From assembly GCA_004556985.1 (NCBI GenBank), contig SFFC01000007.1, positions 1 through 45,269 on the forward strand: a DNA stretch of 45,269 bases, read 5' to 3'. Shown here one piece after another: positions 1 through 7,490 of the stretch; position 1 is the stretch's first letter, and every line of letters begins with the position of its first letter. Source of the stretch: Clostridiales bacterium. GTDB taxonomy: Bacteria > Bacillota > Clostridia > Christensenellales > Aristaeellaceae. The translations under genes and the position numbers were made by a program. Below the pieces are notes generated by a model that saw only the letters and a program-made list of their open reading frames with translations, ran no database searches and was not told where the DNA came from.

Positions 1-717
1 ATTCAGGTACAGCGCGTCTATGACAGCTGCCTGCAGCAGGAGCAGCTCGACAACCAGCGGGTCACGCTCATCAGCTACGGACTCGTTCCCGGCTGCGGCT
101 GCGGCGTGACCAATGACCAGGCTGCCGAGACGGTAAGCACCCAGCCCAACATGCCCATCACGTTTGAGAGCTGCCGCTCGACGACGACCGAGGGCACCAT
201 TCGCAATCTCTCTGTCGAGCGCCTGTGCGACCGGCCGTGCTTCGCCCGCGTGCGCGGACAGATCGATGTGCCCATCGACATCCTCTTCACCGACGCCACC
301 TGCCGGGAGTACATCGGCCGCGGCCTGGTGACGGTCGACAAGGACGTCCTGCTCTCCATTCCGGATGAGTCCATCGTGCCCTACACCATCGAGGCGATGG
401 TCTCCGCGATCTGCGTTTCCGGTACATACGTCGGCAATAACGTCTTTGCGCTTGAGGTCTGCGTGACCGTCGTCCTCAAGGTGCTGGCCAAGGTCGAGAT
501 TCTCGTCCCGAGCTACGGCTTCTGCGACGTGCCTCCCTGCGAGGAATTCGCGGATTCCGTCTGCGACGAGTTCTTCAGCCTGCCGCTCTTCCCGCAGGCC
601 GTCTGCGACGACGATGCGCTCCGCGCTCGTAACGTCAGCTGCACCTGCGGAACGTACAGCAGCGCGACCGGCATCGGCTGTGGCGGGAATACCGGCGGAT
701 GCGGCTGCAGCCGGTAA
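1..717 (+). CDS. Cys-rich conserved clostridial protein, 5' end outside window
   Basis: The reading frame is open from base 1, so the start lies upstream; a GTG at 106 is only an internal codon. The 238 visible residues include a beta-rich middle section with the phrases VPIDILFTDA, SIVPYTIEA and VEILVPSYGFC, and a Cys/Gly-rich tail ending in TGGCGCSR. It looks like a conserved Clostridia family I have seen only as hypothetical, with alternating hydrophobic strands and many cysteines. There is no membrane segment in the visible part. A spore-surface or envelope role is a guess based on the cysteine content and the sporulating host. It stops just before a strong hairpin terminator. Confidence 0.75.
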   Translation: MQVQRVYDSCLQQEQLDNQRVTLISYGLVPGCGCGVTNDQAAETVSTQPNMPITFESCRSTTTEGTIRNLSVERLCDRPCFARVRGQIDVPIDILFTDATCREYIGRGLVTVDKDVLLSIPDESIVPYTIEAMVSAICVSGTYVGNNVFALEVCVTVVLKVLAKVEILVPSYGFCDVPPCEEFADSVCDEFFSLPLFPQAVCDDDALRARNVSCTCGTYSSATGIGCGGNTGGCGCSR

Positions 718-753
718 TCATCCGGCAGGGAAACGGTTGTCTGCAAAAGAAAT

Positions 754-790
754 ATCTCCCCCTTTTGCAGGGGGAGATCGCATTTTTTGT
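754..790 (+). terminator. Intrinsic terminator between convergent genes
   Basis: A perfect 9-bp stem (754-762 with 770-778) with a 7-nt loop is followed by a T-rich run. On the other strand the stem is followed by ATTTCTTTT, so it probably ends transcription from both sides: the Cys-rich gene on plus and the CmpB-like gene on minus. Confidence 0.85.
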
Positions 791-855
791 TTTCTTCATC
801 TCTGCCCAAACGATACAGAAGCAGGCGCATCCCGGTGTTCCGGCCAAAAAGGCTT

Positions 856-1926
856 TTATGCGCCGGCAGCCTTGTTCTGTGAATCCTTGCCGGGCTTTGG
901 TCTGAGCACGTCAAAGGCGACGCTGTGCCTGTGGGACGATGCCGTCGGGTTGCGGCGCAGCACCTTTTCGGCGCGCCGCATCCTGCGAATCCGCTCATCG
1001 TGCAGCAGCGCAGTCTGCTCGTCGTACTTGCGCCGGGCATCCTCAATCTCCTTGCGCAGAAGCTCCGAATCCGGCAGATACGCGGCCACCTCGGCAAGGA
1101 TTTTTTCAAAATTCGCAAAGCGCTGCCTGGCGCCCTCCTCCATGCCGATCCGCTTTTCCGCCATGAGCGCCTTGACCCGCTCGCGCGCTGCGGTGATATG
1201 CTCCACGCCGGCGGAAAGCTCCTCCTGCCTGGCGTCGACGCGCTCGGCAAAGGCGCGCACCATGTCGCCGATGCGGTTGCTGATGCTGTCCAGCCCGCCA
1301 TGAAGCGCCTCCAGCTCCCTGGCATAGCGCTCCATCGACTCGAGCAGCCTGCGAAGGTCGAGAGCCTTGCGCACGGCGAATATCGTATCCACCACGCAGA
1401 ACGCTGTCAGCACGCAGGCGGCGATCAACGCCACGTGCGGCGCAACCCGAAGCATGGTCGGCCGGAGCATCGGATGGACGACGCAGACGATCATCGCGGA
1501 AAAGACGGCCCACGTCGCCGCCGACATCGCGCAGATATGGCCGTTCAGGTTGAGCGGCTGATCCGAATAATCCCAGTAGCGGACATGGAACAGCGCCTCC
1601 ATCGCCCAGCCCGTCACATATTCGACAACGGAGGCGACCACAGCGCCCACCAGCGCGACCAGGAGCACGCTTTCCTTCACAGGCACACAGCTCAGCAGCA
1701 CGCTCAGCGCGCCAAAGCCGTAAATGGGCAGGATGGGCCCCGTCAAAAAACCGCGGTTGACGAAGCGCCTCTCCTTCACCAGATAGAGGCTCACCTCCCA
1801 GCACCAGCCCGCAAAGCTGTACAGATAAAAGACGAGCATCCATTGTCCGAGGCTGTATTCCTCAAGCAGCAGTGAACGGATTGATTCGAGCAACGCTTTC
1901 TTCCCCTTACCTTCCCGGTCATTCAT
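856..1926 (-). CDS. CmpB-like membrane protein (putative ABC transporter permease family, PF06541)
   Basis: The N-terminal half has several membrane segments and the family signature: FAGWCWEVS, then NRGFLTGPILPIYGFGA, then a WDYSDQPLNLNGHIC segment. This matches the CmpB/DUF1113 family, annotated as putative ABC transporter permease although the function is not established. From about residue 190 the protein continues as a charged, probably coiled-coil cytoplasmic region up to residue 356. The start is uncertain. The ATG at 1926 has only a weak GAGAAG upstream, and the promoter at 1936-1964 would put the transcript start about 3 nt before it. A TTG at 1893 is preceded by AAGGGG and could be the true start (345 aa). 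It appears to be transcribed alone. Confidence 0.8.
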   Translation of the reverse strand: MNDREGKGKKALLESIRSLLLEEYSLGQWMLVFYLYSFAGWCWEVSLYLVKERRFVNRGFLTGPILPIYGFGALSVLLSCVPVKESVLLVALVGAVVASVVEYVTGWAMEALFHVRYWDYSDQPLNLNGHICAMSAATWAVFSAMIVCVVHPMLRPTMLRVAPHVALIAACVLTAFCVVDTIFAVRKALDLRRLLESMERYARELEALHGGLDSISNRIGDMVRAFAERVDARQEELSAGVEHITAARERVKALMAEKRIGMEEGARQRFANFEKILAEVAAYLPDSELLRKEIEDARRKYDEQTALLHDERIRRMRRAEKVLRRNPTASSHRHSVAFDVLRPKPGKDSQNKAAGA

Positions 1927-1935
1927 GGTCTTCTC

Positions 1936-1964
1936 AGGATAACTGCTTCGCCCCTGCTTGTCAA
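1936..1964 (-). promoter_or_regulatory. SigA-type promoter for the CmpB-like gene
   Basis: On the minus strand TTGACA (1959-1964), a 17-nt spacer and TATCCT (1936-1941). It lies between the end of the MATE gene and the CmpB-like gene. Confidence 0.65.
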
Positions 1965-1981
1965 TATGCAGCCGCTGCGGG

Positions 1982-3331
1982 TCAAATCCTCGCCATGCTC
2001 TTCCATTTTCCTTGCCTGAACCGCCAGATGTAGATCACTGAACGGAACAGCCAGTCGACCAGCATGGCAAACCAGACGCCCAGCGCCCCATACTCCATGC
2101 GTACGCCGATCACATAGCTCAGCATCACGCGGAAGCCGACCATCGAGAGGATCGAGGAGACCATCGTGAACCGGACGTCGTTGGCTGCGCGCAGCGCGTT
2201 GGGCAGCGACAGGGCCAGCGGCCAGAGGATCATCGCAAAGCCATTGTGGATAAAGATGAGCTTGGTCGCCAGCTCGCGGGATGCATCGGAAAGCGTGTAC
2301 AGATTCAGAATCAGCGGCAGGCCAGCCAGCAACGCGACGTTGACCACCGCGAGCATCGCATACTCAATCACCAGAAGCTTGCGCGTGTAGTAGCGAACCT
2401 GCTCGTTGTCATGCGCGCCGACACAGCGCCCGACGACCGTCAGAATCGCCAGATTCATGGCCGCGCCGGCCAGCACACCGATGCCGTCCAGATTGTTGGC
2501 CACGGCGTTAGCGGCAATCTGCACCGTGCCGAATGTCGAAATCATGCTGACGACGACGATGCGCCCCAGCTCGAAGAGACCGTTCTCGATTCCGCTCGGG
2601 ATGCCGATGTACAGGATCTGTCCAATGAGCATGCCCTGCGGCCTGAGCATCTCGCCGGGCACGATGAAAATCTGCCTGCGCCGATTGCAGGTCAGCACAA
2701 GCATCACCAGCGCCGCCATCATCCGGGAGAGCAGCGTGGAAATCGCCGCGCCGGCCACGCCCATGTGCAGCCCGAAGATCAGGATCGCGTTACCGGCCAG
2801 ATTCATCAGGTTCATTCCCAGCGAAACGACGGTCGGCGTCCTCGAATCGTTCATCGAGCGGAACAGCGCGCCGCAGGAGTTGAACACCGCCAAGAACGGA
2901 AAGCTGAGCGCCGAAATCGTCAGGTAGGTCAGCGCAGCCGCCATGACGTCGGCCTCGATCTGCCCGAAGAGGATGGACAGCAGCGGCCGGCGGGTGAGCA
3001 GCGTCAGCGCCGTGATGATCAGCGCCGAAAGCAGCGTAACCAGCATGAGCTGGCTGCTCGCCTCGCAGGCCTTGTCCCGCTCCCGATGCCCCAGATACTG
3101 GGACGCAATGACCGCGCCGCCCGTGGCAATCGCCGCAAAGACAGCGTTGATCAGCATGTTGATCATATCCACCAGCGAAACGCCGGAGATTGCCGCCTCG
3201 CCGACCGAGGAGATCATCATCGTATCGACCATGCCGACCGTGCGCACAAGCACTTGATCGACCACCAGCGGCACGATCAGACGCCGCAGATCCCCGTTTG
3301 AAAACAGTCTTTCCCGCTTTTCGCTCATCAT
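1982..3331 (-). CDS. MATE family multidrug/metabolite exporter
   Basis: A 449-aa polytopic membrane protein of the MATE/NorM type, expected to export small molecules using a Na+ or H+ gradient. It has about twelve hydrophobic segments in two similar halves. The first half begins LIVPLVVDQVLVRTVGMVDT, followed by ATGGAVIASQYLGHRE; the second half carries GIPSGIENGLFELGR. Both are typical MATE motifs. I chose ATG 3331 because GGAGGG lies 8 nt upstream; the frame is open further upstream to 3442, but that stretch covers the promoter and leader hairpin. The substrate cannot be read from the sequence. The gene has its own promoter and a terminator-like leader hairpin. Confidence 0.9.
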   Translation of the reverse strand: MMSEKRERLFSNGDLRRLIVPLVVDQVLVRTVGMVDTMMISSVGEAAISGVSLVDMINMLINAVFAAIATGGAVIASQYLGHRERDKACEASSQLMLVTLLSALIITALTLLTRRPLLSILFGQIEADVMAAALTYLTISALSFPFLAVFNSCGALFRSMNDSRTPTVVSLGMNLMNLAGNAILIFGLHMGVAGAAISTLLSRMMAALVMLVLTCNRRRQIFIVPGEMLRPQGMLIGQILYIGIPSGIENGLFELGRIVVVSMISTFGTVQIAANAVANNLDGIGVLAGAAMNLAILTVVGRCVGAHDNEQVRYYTRKLLVIEYAMLAVVNVALLAGLPLILNLYTLSDASRELATKLIFIHNGFAMILWPLALSLPNALRAANDVRFTMVSSILSMVGFRVMLSYVIGVRMEYGALGVWFAMLVDWLFRSVIYIWRFRQGKWKSMARI

Positions 3332-3373
3332 TCGCAAAGCCCTCCATGCCCGGCTCACACCCGCTGCTGCGTG

Positions 3374-3400
3374 AGAAGAAAAGCGGGCTGAGCCCGCTTT
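3374..3400 (-). terminator. Terminator-like hairpin in the MATE gene leader
   Basis: A perfect 9-bp stem (3380-3388 with 3392-3400) with a 3-nt loop is followed on the minus strand by TTTTCTTCTC. It lies just downstream of the MATE promoter (expected transcript start near 3407) and upstream of the start codon. It can terminate the upstream zorAB-like operon, but transcripts from the MATE promoter also have to pass it, so it may act as an attenuator. Confidence 0.7.
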
Positions 3401-3413
3401 CATGCGTCGACCT

Positions 3414-3442
3414 ATTATAATGCATAACCGTCTGCAAGGCAA
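3414..3442 (-). promoter_or_regulatory. SigA-type promoter for the MATE gene
   Basis: On the minus strand TTGCCT (3437-3442), a 17-nt spacer and a perfect TATAAT (3414-3419). Confidence 0.75.
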
Positions 3443-3460
3443 GGTCGGATTTCACCAGTT

Positions 3461-3991
3461 TTATTCGCCGTTTCCTGTCAAACTCTGCGTCGCCTCGAAG
3501 CTGATCTCCCGCCCCAGCACGTAGCAGGTCACCCGGACCTGCCGGGAGAGCACATTCTGCGGGATGGTCGTGAGCACAGTCGCGGAAAGGTCTCCCCGGC
3601 TGCCGGATGCAAGCACATAGGCCCCCGGATCGGCGAGCTGGAGCACATCCTCCCCACCGCCGTCTGTCGAGGCGACAGGTACGACGTCGAGCGAAATCCA
3701 TTCTGCCGGGAAGAAGCCCCTATTCATCAGGCGGACCGTGCAGGTCTCAAACCAGGCCTCCCCGGCAGCCAGGCCGCTCGTTTCGCCAAAAACCCGTCCC
3801 GAAAACGTCTCCTCATCCAACTGAGCGAGCAGCGCTTCAAACGCCTCCGGCACGTCGGAAGCCCGAACCCGGCTCACCGTCATCTGCTCCACCTGCGGCA
3901 CAAGCGTGTTCATGCCGTAAAGCACGACGCACGCGCCGGCCACCGTCAAAAGCAGCGCGGCAATCGCCAGCACCTTCATCGCCCTGTTCAT
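3461..3991 (-). CDS. Small anchored protein, third gene of the ZorAB-like operon
   Basis: 176 aa, not recognised. One N-terminal hydrophobic segment (about residues 5-27, VLAIAALLLTVAGACVVLYG) is followed by an extracytoplasmic domain that looks beta-rich in its second half (VRLMNRGFFPAEWISLDVVP and so on). The segment is long and lacks a clear cleavage site, so it is probably an uncleaved anchor. It starts 1 nt after the stop of the ZorB-like gene, with AGGAGG inside the end of that gene, so the two are translationally coupled. Its product probably sits outside the membrane beside the ZorAB-like complex, for instance as an accessory or regulator of peptidoglycan contact. That role is inferred from position only. 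Confidence 0.75.
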   Translation of the reverse strand: MNRAMKVLAIAALLLTVAGACVVLYGMNTLVPQVEQMTVSRVRASDVPEAFEALLAQLDEETFSGRVFGETSGLAAGEAWFETCTVRLMNRGFFPAEWISLDVVPVASTDGGGEDVLQLADPGAYVLASGSRGDLSATVLTTIPQNVLSRQVRVTCYVLGREISFEATQSLTGNGE

Positions 3992-3992
3992 G

Positions 3993-4951
3993 TCAATCCT
4001 CCTGCTGCCCTTCCAGAATGGCGCTCATCTGATCGATCATCTCGGAATCCTTCATGCGGAACTTGAACACCACGCGCCGCGAGGCATCCATGTCGACGGT
4101 CACGCCGTCCGCCATATACACCGGGTCGGAATACGAGCGCCCGTTGGCCGTCAGAATGTCCTGAAGCACGAGCTTTTCCTCATCAGTCAGGCCCGTCATT
4201 TCCGCGCCCAGGCAGTAGGTCGCCACGGCCAGCGCACGCTCCTGGGAAAGCTCCCGCGCTTCTGGGAAAGCTCCAGGTTGTTCAGATAGTTGTCGGTCGT
4301 GTCCGTGTGCCCCTCGATGATGATCTCGCCGACATAGTCCGCGTTCTCCCCGCTCATCAGTGTGCGGACATAGACGGGAATAAATGCGTTGAGCAGCTCC
4401 TTGCCGCTCTGCTTGAGCTCGTTTTTTCCGCTGTCAAAGAGCACGGCGCCCGTGAAGGCGATCGCGCCCGTCTTCCTGTCCACCACGGCGTTGAGCCCCA
4501 CGCTGCTCAGCTCGCTGCTCAACTCCTCGATGATCTGCGTCCGCAGGCCGATGAGCTTGTCGATCTGCGTCTGCTGAGCGGCCAGCAGCGCGGCCTGCTC
4601 CTCGATCTTGCTCTGCTGAAGGGAGAGGCTCTCCTGCGCAGCCGTGAGCGCGCTCCGGTTTTCGTCGAGCTCCTCCTGCTGCTCCTTGAGCATGAGCGTG
4701 GTCGTCGCCAGCAGCTCCTCCTTGTCCTTGAGCTGAGCCTCCTGGTCCAGCAGAATGCTCTGCTGCGTGGCGAGCTGCGCCTCCTGCGTCTGCAGCTCGA
4801 TCGTCTTCTTCTGCTGCAGATCGATCAGCTGATAGACGGCGGCAAACAGGATCAGCGCAAACGTAAAGAGCATGCCCGCCATCATGTCGGAATAGGAGGT
4901 CCAGTAGCTGCCGTTGTCCCCGTTCCGTCTGAGCTTCTTTCCCGGACGCAT
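3993..4951 (-). pseudogene. ZorB/MotB-like OmpA-domain protein, frameshifted by a 20-bp duplication
   Basis: Without the duplication this would be a 312-aa protein. The parts are a short cytoplasmic start; one membrane helix with an Asp at residue 22 (SDMMAGMLFTFALILF), the position of the proton-binding Asp of MotB/ZorB; a coiled coil of about 100 residues; and an OmpA-type peptidoglycan-binding domain (VLFDSGKNEL, EGHTD). The OmpA signature NLELSQERA is interrupted at about 4255-4274. The frame from 4951 leaves the OmpA domain and stops at 4196, and the rest (AVATYCLGAEM to GQQED) continues in another frame to 3993. Start: ATG 4951 with AAAGGAG upstream, 3 nt after the ZorA-like stop. The product would be a stator subunit anchored to the wall. 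It is either a recent pseudogene, an assembly error, or a reversible on/off switch. Confidence 0.8.
4235..4274. repeat. 20-bp imperfect tandem duplication
   Basis: The units 4235-4254 and 4255-4274 match at 18 of 20 positions. Removing one unit restores a single OmpA-type reading frame across the site. Confidence 0.9.
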
Positions 4952-4954
4952 GGG

Positions 4955-6529
4955 TTACTCCTTTCCCTTGCGGGCTGCGGCCTCCGCCGCTCCGCTGAGC
5001 TTCTCCATGTTCTTCTGCAGGCGCACAAGGGCGGTCACGAACTGATCGACCTGCTCCGCATAGCGCTCGCGACTCTGGCTGAGCAGCTGCGGCATGACCT
5101 GCGTCGTCTCGCGCATGCTGTTGAGCGTCTCGTTGAGCTCGCGGATGGAGGTCGTGATGCTCTCGTCAAACAGCGCGGTCGTGCGCGCGAGGTTGTCCTG
5201 CGTCTCCTTCGTAAAGGTTTCATAGGCGCCGGCCAGCGTCTGGGAGCCCTCGTGCATCTGCGCGACGACGCGGTCCATCTCCTTGGCCGTAGCGCGCGTC
5301 TGCTCCTGCGCGTTGGTCAGGAAGCGATCCGTCCAGACGGCATACTGCTGCGAGGCCGAGGCGAGCGCCGCCTGATACTCCTGCAGCTTGGAAAGATACA
5401 TCGCCTGCTGGCCGCTGGTCTTGTTCATCGCCTCCAGCAGCTCGAGCGTCTTTCGGTTGGTCTCCTCCACATGGGTGCGGGAATCGTCCATATCCCGGAC
5501 GTAGGCCTCAAAGTGCTCAAGCACGCCCTGGGACAGCTGATGCATGTTGATGACGTCCTGCGTCATCTGGGCGATCGCCTGCGAGGCCGCCCGCATCTCC
5601 TGCTGGGTCTTCTGCTGCTCCGTGCCAGTCTGCGCGAGCACCTGCCTCAGATGGTCGAATTCCTGCCCGAGCGCGACGTTCATGCGCTGAACAAAGACCT
5701 GCGCGATCCGGTCGACCCCCTCGACCTGCGCCTGCGTCGCCGCAAGGATGAAGTTGTCCATTGAGCGCTGAACAGGCAGCATGGCGCGCAGAATGCTCTG
5801 TTCCATCTGCACGGCCATCTTCTGGCTGACCTCCTCGACTGCCTGGCGGATATAGGCGGTCTGCTCCTGCTGCATGGCGAGCATCGCCGTATCCTCCGAG
5901 ACGGGCTTGGGCATCGCATAGAGGCTGAACACCTCACAGAAGCGGTCGATCGCCTTCTGGCATTTGCTCAGGTAGTGGTTGTAGATCAGGTTAAAGCTGA
6001 GCGAGCCGATGACGCCGACGATCGAGGTCAGGAAGGCCGTGCTCATGCCGCCGATCAGTTTGTCCATCGCCGTGAGCAGGACGGAAGTGTCCGCCGCGGT
6101 GAGCGTAAGGCCGGAAAGACCCATCACCAGGCCCAGGAACGTGCCCAGAATGCCCAGGGAGGTCAGCAGACCAGGCGTGATCTCAGCCAGGCGCGTTCCT
6201 CCCGCGGCATAGATCACGGTGTCCTCGTTGATATACTGGGAGACGTCGCAGGATTCCCCGTGCGCGTCGCGCATTTCGGCGTTCTGCAGAAAGTCCGCCC
6301 AGGTTCCCTGCATCGCATCGCCCAGGAAATGCAGATCGTTCCAGGATTTCTTCTCCTTGCTCTGCTTGGCCTCCGAGATGACGGTGCGCGCCGCGCGGCG
6401 AAGGCGTCCGCCGGCGCGCACAAGCGGCAGCACGCAGCGCGCCAGTGCGCCGAGCCAGACGAGCAAAATGGCGAGATAGATCAATGTATCCAGAGAAAAG
6501 ATGCCTTTGAGCAGCCTGAGCACGTCCAT
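4955..6529 (-). CDS. ZorA-like MotA/TolQ/ExbB proton-channel protein with long coiled-coil tail
   Basis: 524 aa. One membrane helix lies near residues 14-36. The MotA/ExbB core has two helices at about 121-141 (LLTSLGILGTFLGLVMGLSG) and 161-182 (GMSTAFLTSIVGVIGSLSFN). From about residue 200 to the end it is an almost uninterrupted Gln/Glu/Ala-rich coiled coil. This architecture (MotA core plus a long cytoplasmic tail) is that of ZorA from the Zorya anti-phage system, where the ZorAB motor is coupled to soluble effectors. Here it is followed by a ZorB-like gene, but I see no ZorC, ZorD or ZorE gene nearby. It may be an orphan ZorAB-like motor with a housekeeping or unknown role. ATG 6529 has AAAGGAG 8 nt upstream. 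Confidence 0.8.
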   Translation of the reverse strand: MDVLRLLKGIFSLDTLIYLAILLVWLGALARCVLPLVRAGGRLRRAARTVISEAKQSKEKKSWNDLHFLGDAMQGTWADFLQNAEMRDAHGESCDVSQYINEDTVIYAAGGTRLAEITPGLLTSLGILGTFLGLVMGLSGLTLTAADTSVLLTAMDKLIGGMSTAFLTSIVGVIGSLSFNLIYNHYLSKCQKAIDRFCEVFSLYAMPKPVSEDTAMLAMQQEQTAYIRQAVEEVSQKMAVQMEQSILRAMLPVQRSMDNFILAATQAQVEGVDRIAQVFVQRMNVALGQEFDHLRQVLAQTGTEQQKTQQEMRAASQAIAQMTQDVINMHQLSQGVLEHFEAYVRDMDDSRTHVEETNRKTLELLEAMNKTSGQQAMYLSKLQEYQAALASASQQYAVWTDRFLTNAQEQTRATAKEMDRVVAQMHEGSQTLAGAYETFTKETQDNLARTTALFDESITTSIRELNETLNSMRETTQVMPQLLSQSRERYAEQVDQFVTALVRLQKNMEKLSGAAEAAARKGKE

Positions 6530-6576
6530 GTCCGCGACTCCTTTCGTTTCCGTATATCTTCAAGTCTTCTGTTGTT

Positions 6577-6605
6577 ATTGTAACCGATTTAAGCCGATCT
6601 GTAAA
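6577..6605 (-). promoter_or_regulatory. Promoter of the ZorAB-like operon
   Basis: On the minus strand TTTACA (6600-6605), a 17-nt spacer and TACAAT (6577-6582), about 50 nt before the ZorA-like start codon. Confidence 0.6.
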
Positions 6606-6728
6606 GCAAAGGGGCCTTTCTGTCGGAATCTGTCTGTTTTTCGCCTATTGAATTTACTGAAAGCATGCGATCTTTTTTTGACTTTTTGCCGAAATCAGGA
6701 ATTTATAAGAAAATATCGGTTCAACCCC

Positions 6729-6757
6729 TTGCGAAAACATAATGAAACGGGTAAAAT
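6729..6757 (+). promoter_or_regulatory. Promoter of the first MarR gene
   Basis: TTGCGA (6729-6734), a 17-nt spacer and TAAAAT (6752-6757). The leader is about 65 nt long. Confidence 0.65.
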
Positions 6758-6800
6758 ATCCACGTTTATGATCCTGCGCTGACGGCATCGCCCCTCAGAG

Positions 6801-6820
6801 CTGTGAAATTCAATTTACAG
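6801..6820. promoter_or_regulatory. Imperfect palindrome, possible MarR operator
   Basis: CTGTGAAATT and AATTTACAG form an imperfect inverted repeat directly before the ribosome binding site of the MarR gene. Autoregulation through this site is plausible for the family but is only suggested by position. Confidence 0.3.
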
Positions 6821-6831
6821 GAGCAAGGCAT

Positions 6832-7290
6832 ATGACAAAGAAACGTACGATTGACCCCGCCATGATCGATTCTGTTGCGCAAAACATGTTTCATGTTCTG
6901 CCCTTGATTAAAAAGCGCCTTCTGCACATGGACCTGGTGCAGAAGGAACACGGAACGCCCCTTTCCCACGTTCAGGTGCTGGCGATGCTTCAGGATGTGG
7001 GCACGATGTCTGTCTCTGAAATCTCCCGTCGTCTTGGAATTGCAAAGCCCAATATCACCCCGCTTGTCGATCGGCTCTATGAGGGCGGCTATGTGGACAG
7101 ACAGCACGATGAGAACGACCGCCGCGTCGTCAACATCGTCCTTCTCCCCGCCGGAGAGGAGAAGCTTGCCGCGATTCGTGCGACCATCGCCCGTCAGATT
7201 CAGGTGCAGTCGGAAAATCTCTCCGTTTCTGAGTTTCGCGAGCTGAGCGACGCCCTCTCCAGCGTCGTTCGGATTCTCTCCTCTCTGTAA
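6832..7290 (+). CDS. MarR family transcriptional regulator
   Basis: 152 aa, the usual length for a winged-helix MarR dimer. The DNA-binding part is MSVSEISRRLGIAKPNITPL (about residues 61-80), followed by the wing with the family signature DENDRRVVNIVLL. Amphipathic helices for dimerisation are at both ends. AGGAG stands 8 nt before the ATG. It is transcribed alone from its own promoter and followed by a terminator, so its targets are not obvious; candidates are its own promoter and the divergent ZorAB-like operon. The ligand is unknown. Confidence 0.9.
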   Translation: MTKKRTIDPAMIDSVAQNMFHVLPLIKKRLLHMDLVQKEHGTPLSHVQVLAMLQDVGTMSVSEISRRLGIAKPNITPLVDRLYEGGYVDRQHDENDRRVVNIVLLPAGEEKLAAIRATIARQIQVQSENLSVSEFRELSDALSSVVRILSSL

Positions 7291-7303
7291 TCCGCTTTCT
7301 GCC

Positions 7304-7326
7304 GCTCCCGCTCAGGGAGCTTTTTT
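7304..7326 (+). terminator. Terminator of the MarR gene
   Basis: A 6-bp GC stem (7304-7309 with 7315-7320), a 5-nt loop and six T. Confidence 0.85.
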
Positions 7327-7457
7327 ATATCCCTTTTGCCCTTTCGCCTGATCAGACCTGCTTTGCCACAAAAGGCGCGCGCAGGTCAGTCTGCTTAGTT
7401 GACGGTTTAAGCGTGCTCTTTCTTCCCCGTTTTCCCGGATATGTCCATTTTTTCGAG

Positions 7458-7483
7458 AAAAATCCCGGCCGTTGGGCCGGGAT
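7458..7483 (-). terminator. Terminator of the nucleotide-sugar dehydratase gene
   Basis: A perfect 9-bp stem (7462-7470 with 7475-7483) followed on the minus strand by TTTTTCTCG. Confidence 0.85.
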
Positions 7484-7490
7484 GCTGCTT

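Larger units (their letters stand above)
6530..6831. other. 302-base intergenic region between divergent genes
   Basis: AT-rich compared with its surroundings. It holds the minus-strand promoter at 6577-6605 and the plus-strand promoter at 6729-6757. The middle (about 6606-6728) contains T-runs and no recognisable gene or hairpin. Confidence 0.7.

Noticed and set aside
3461..6529. Flagellar MotAB stator
   Set aside because: The long coiled-coil tail and lack of any flagellar gene nearby do not fit; ZorAB-like is the better match.
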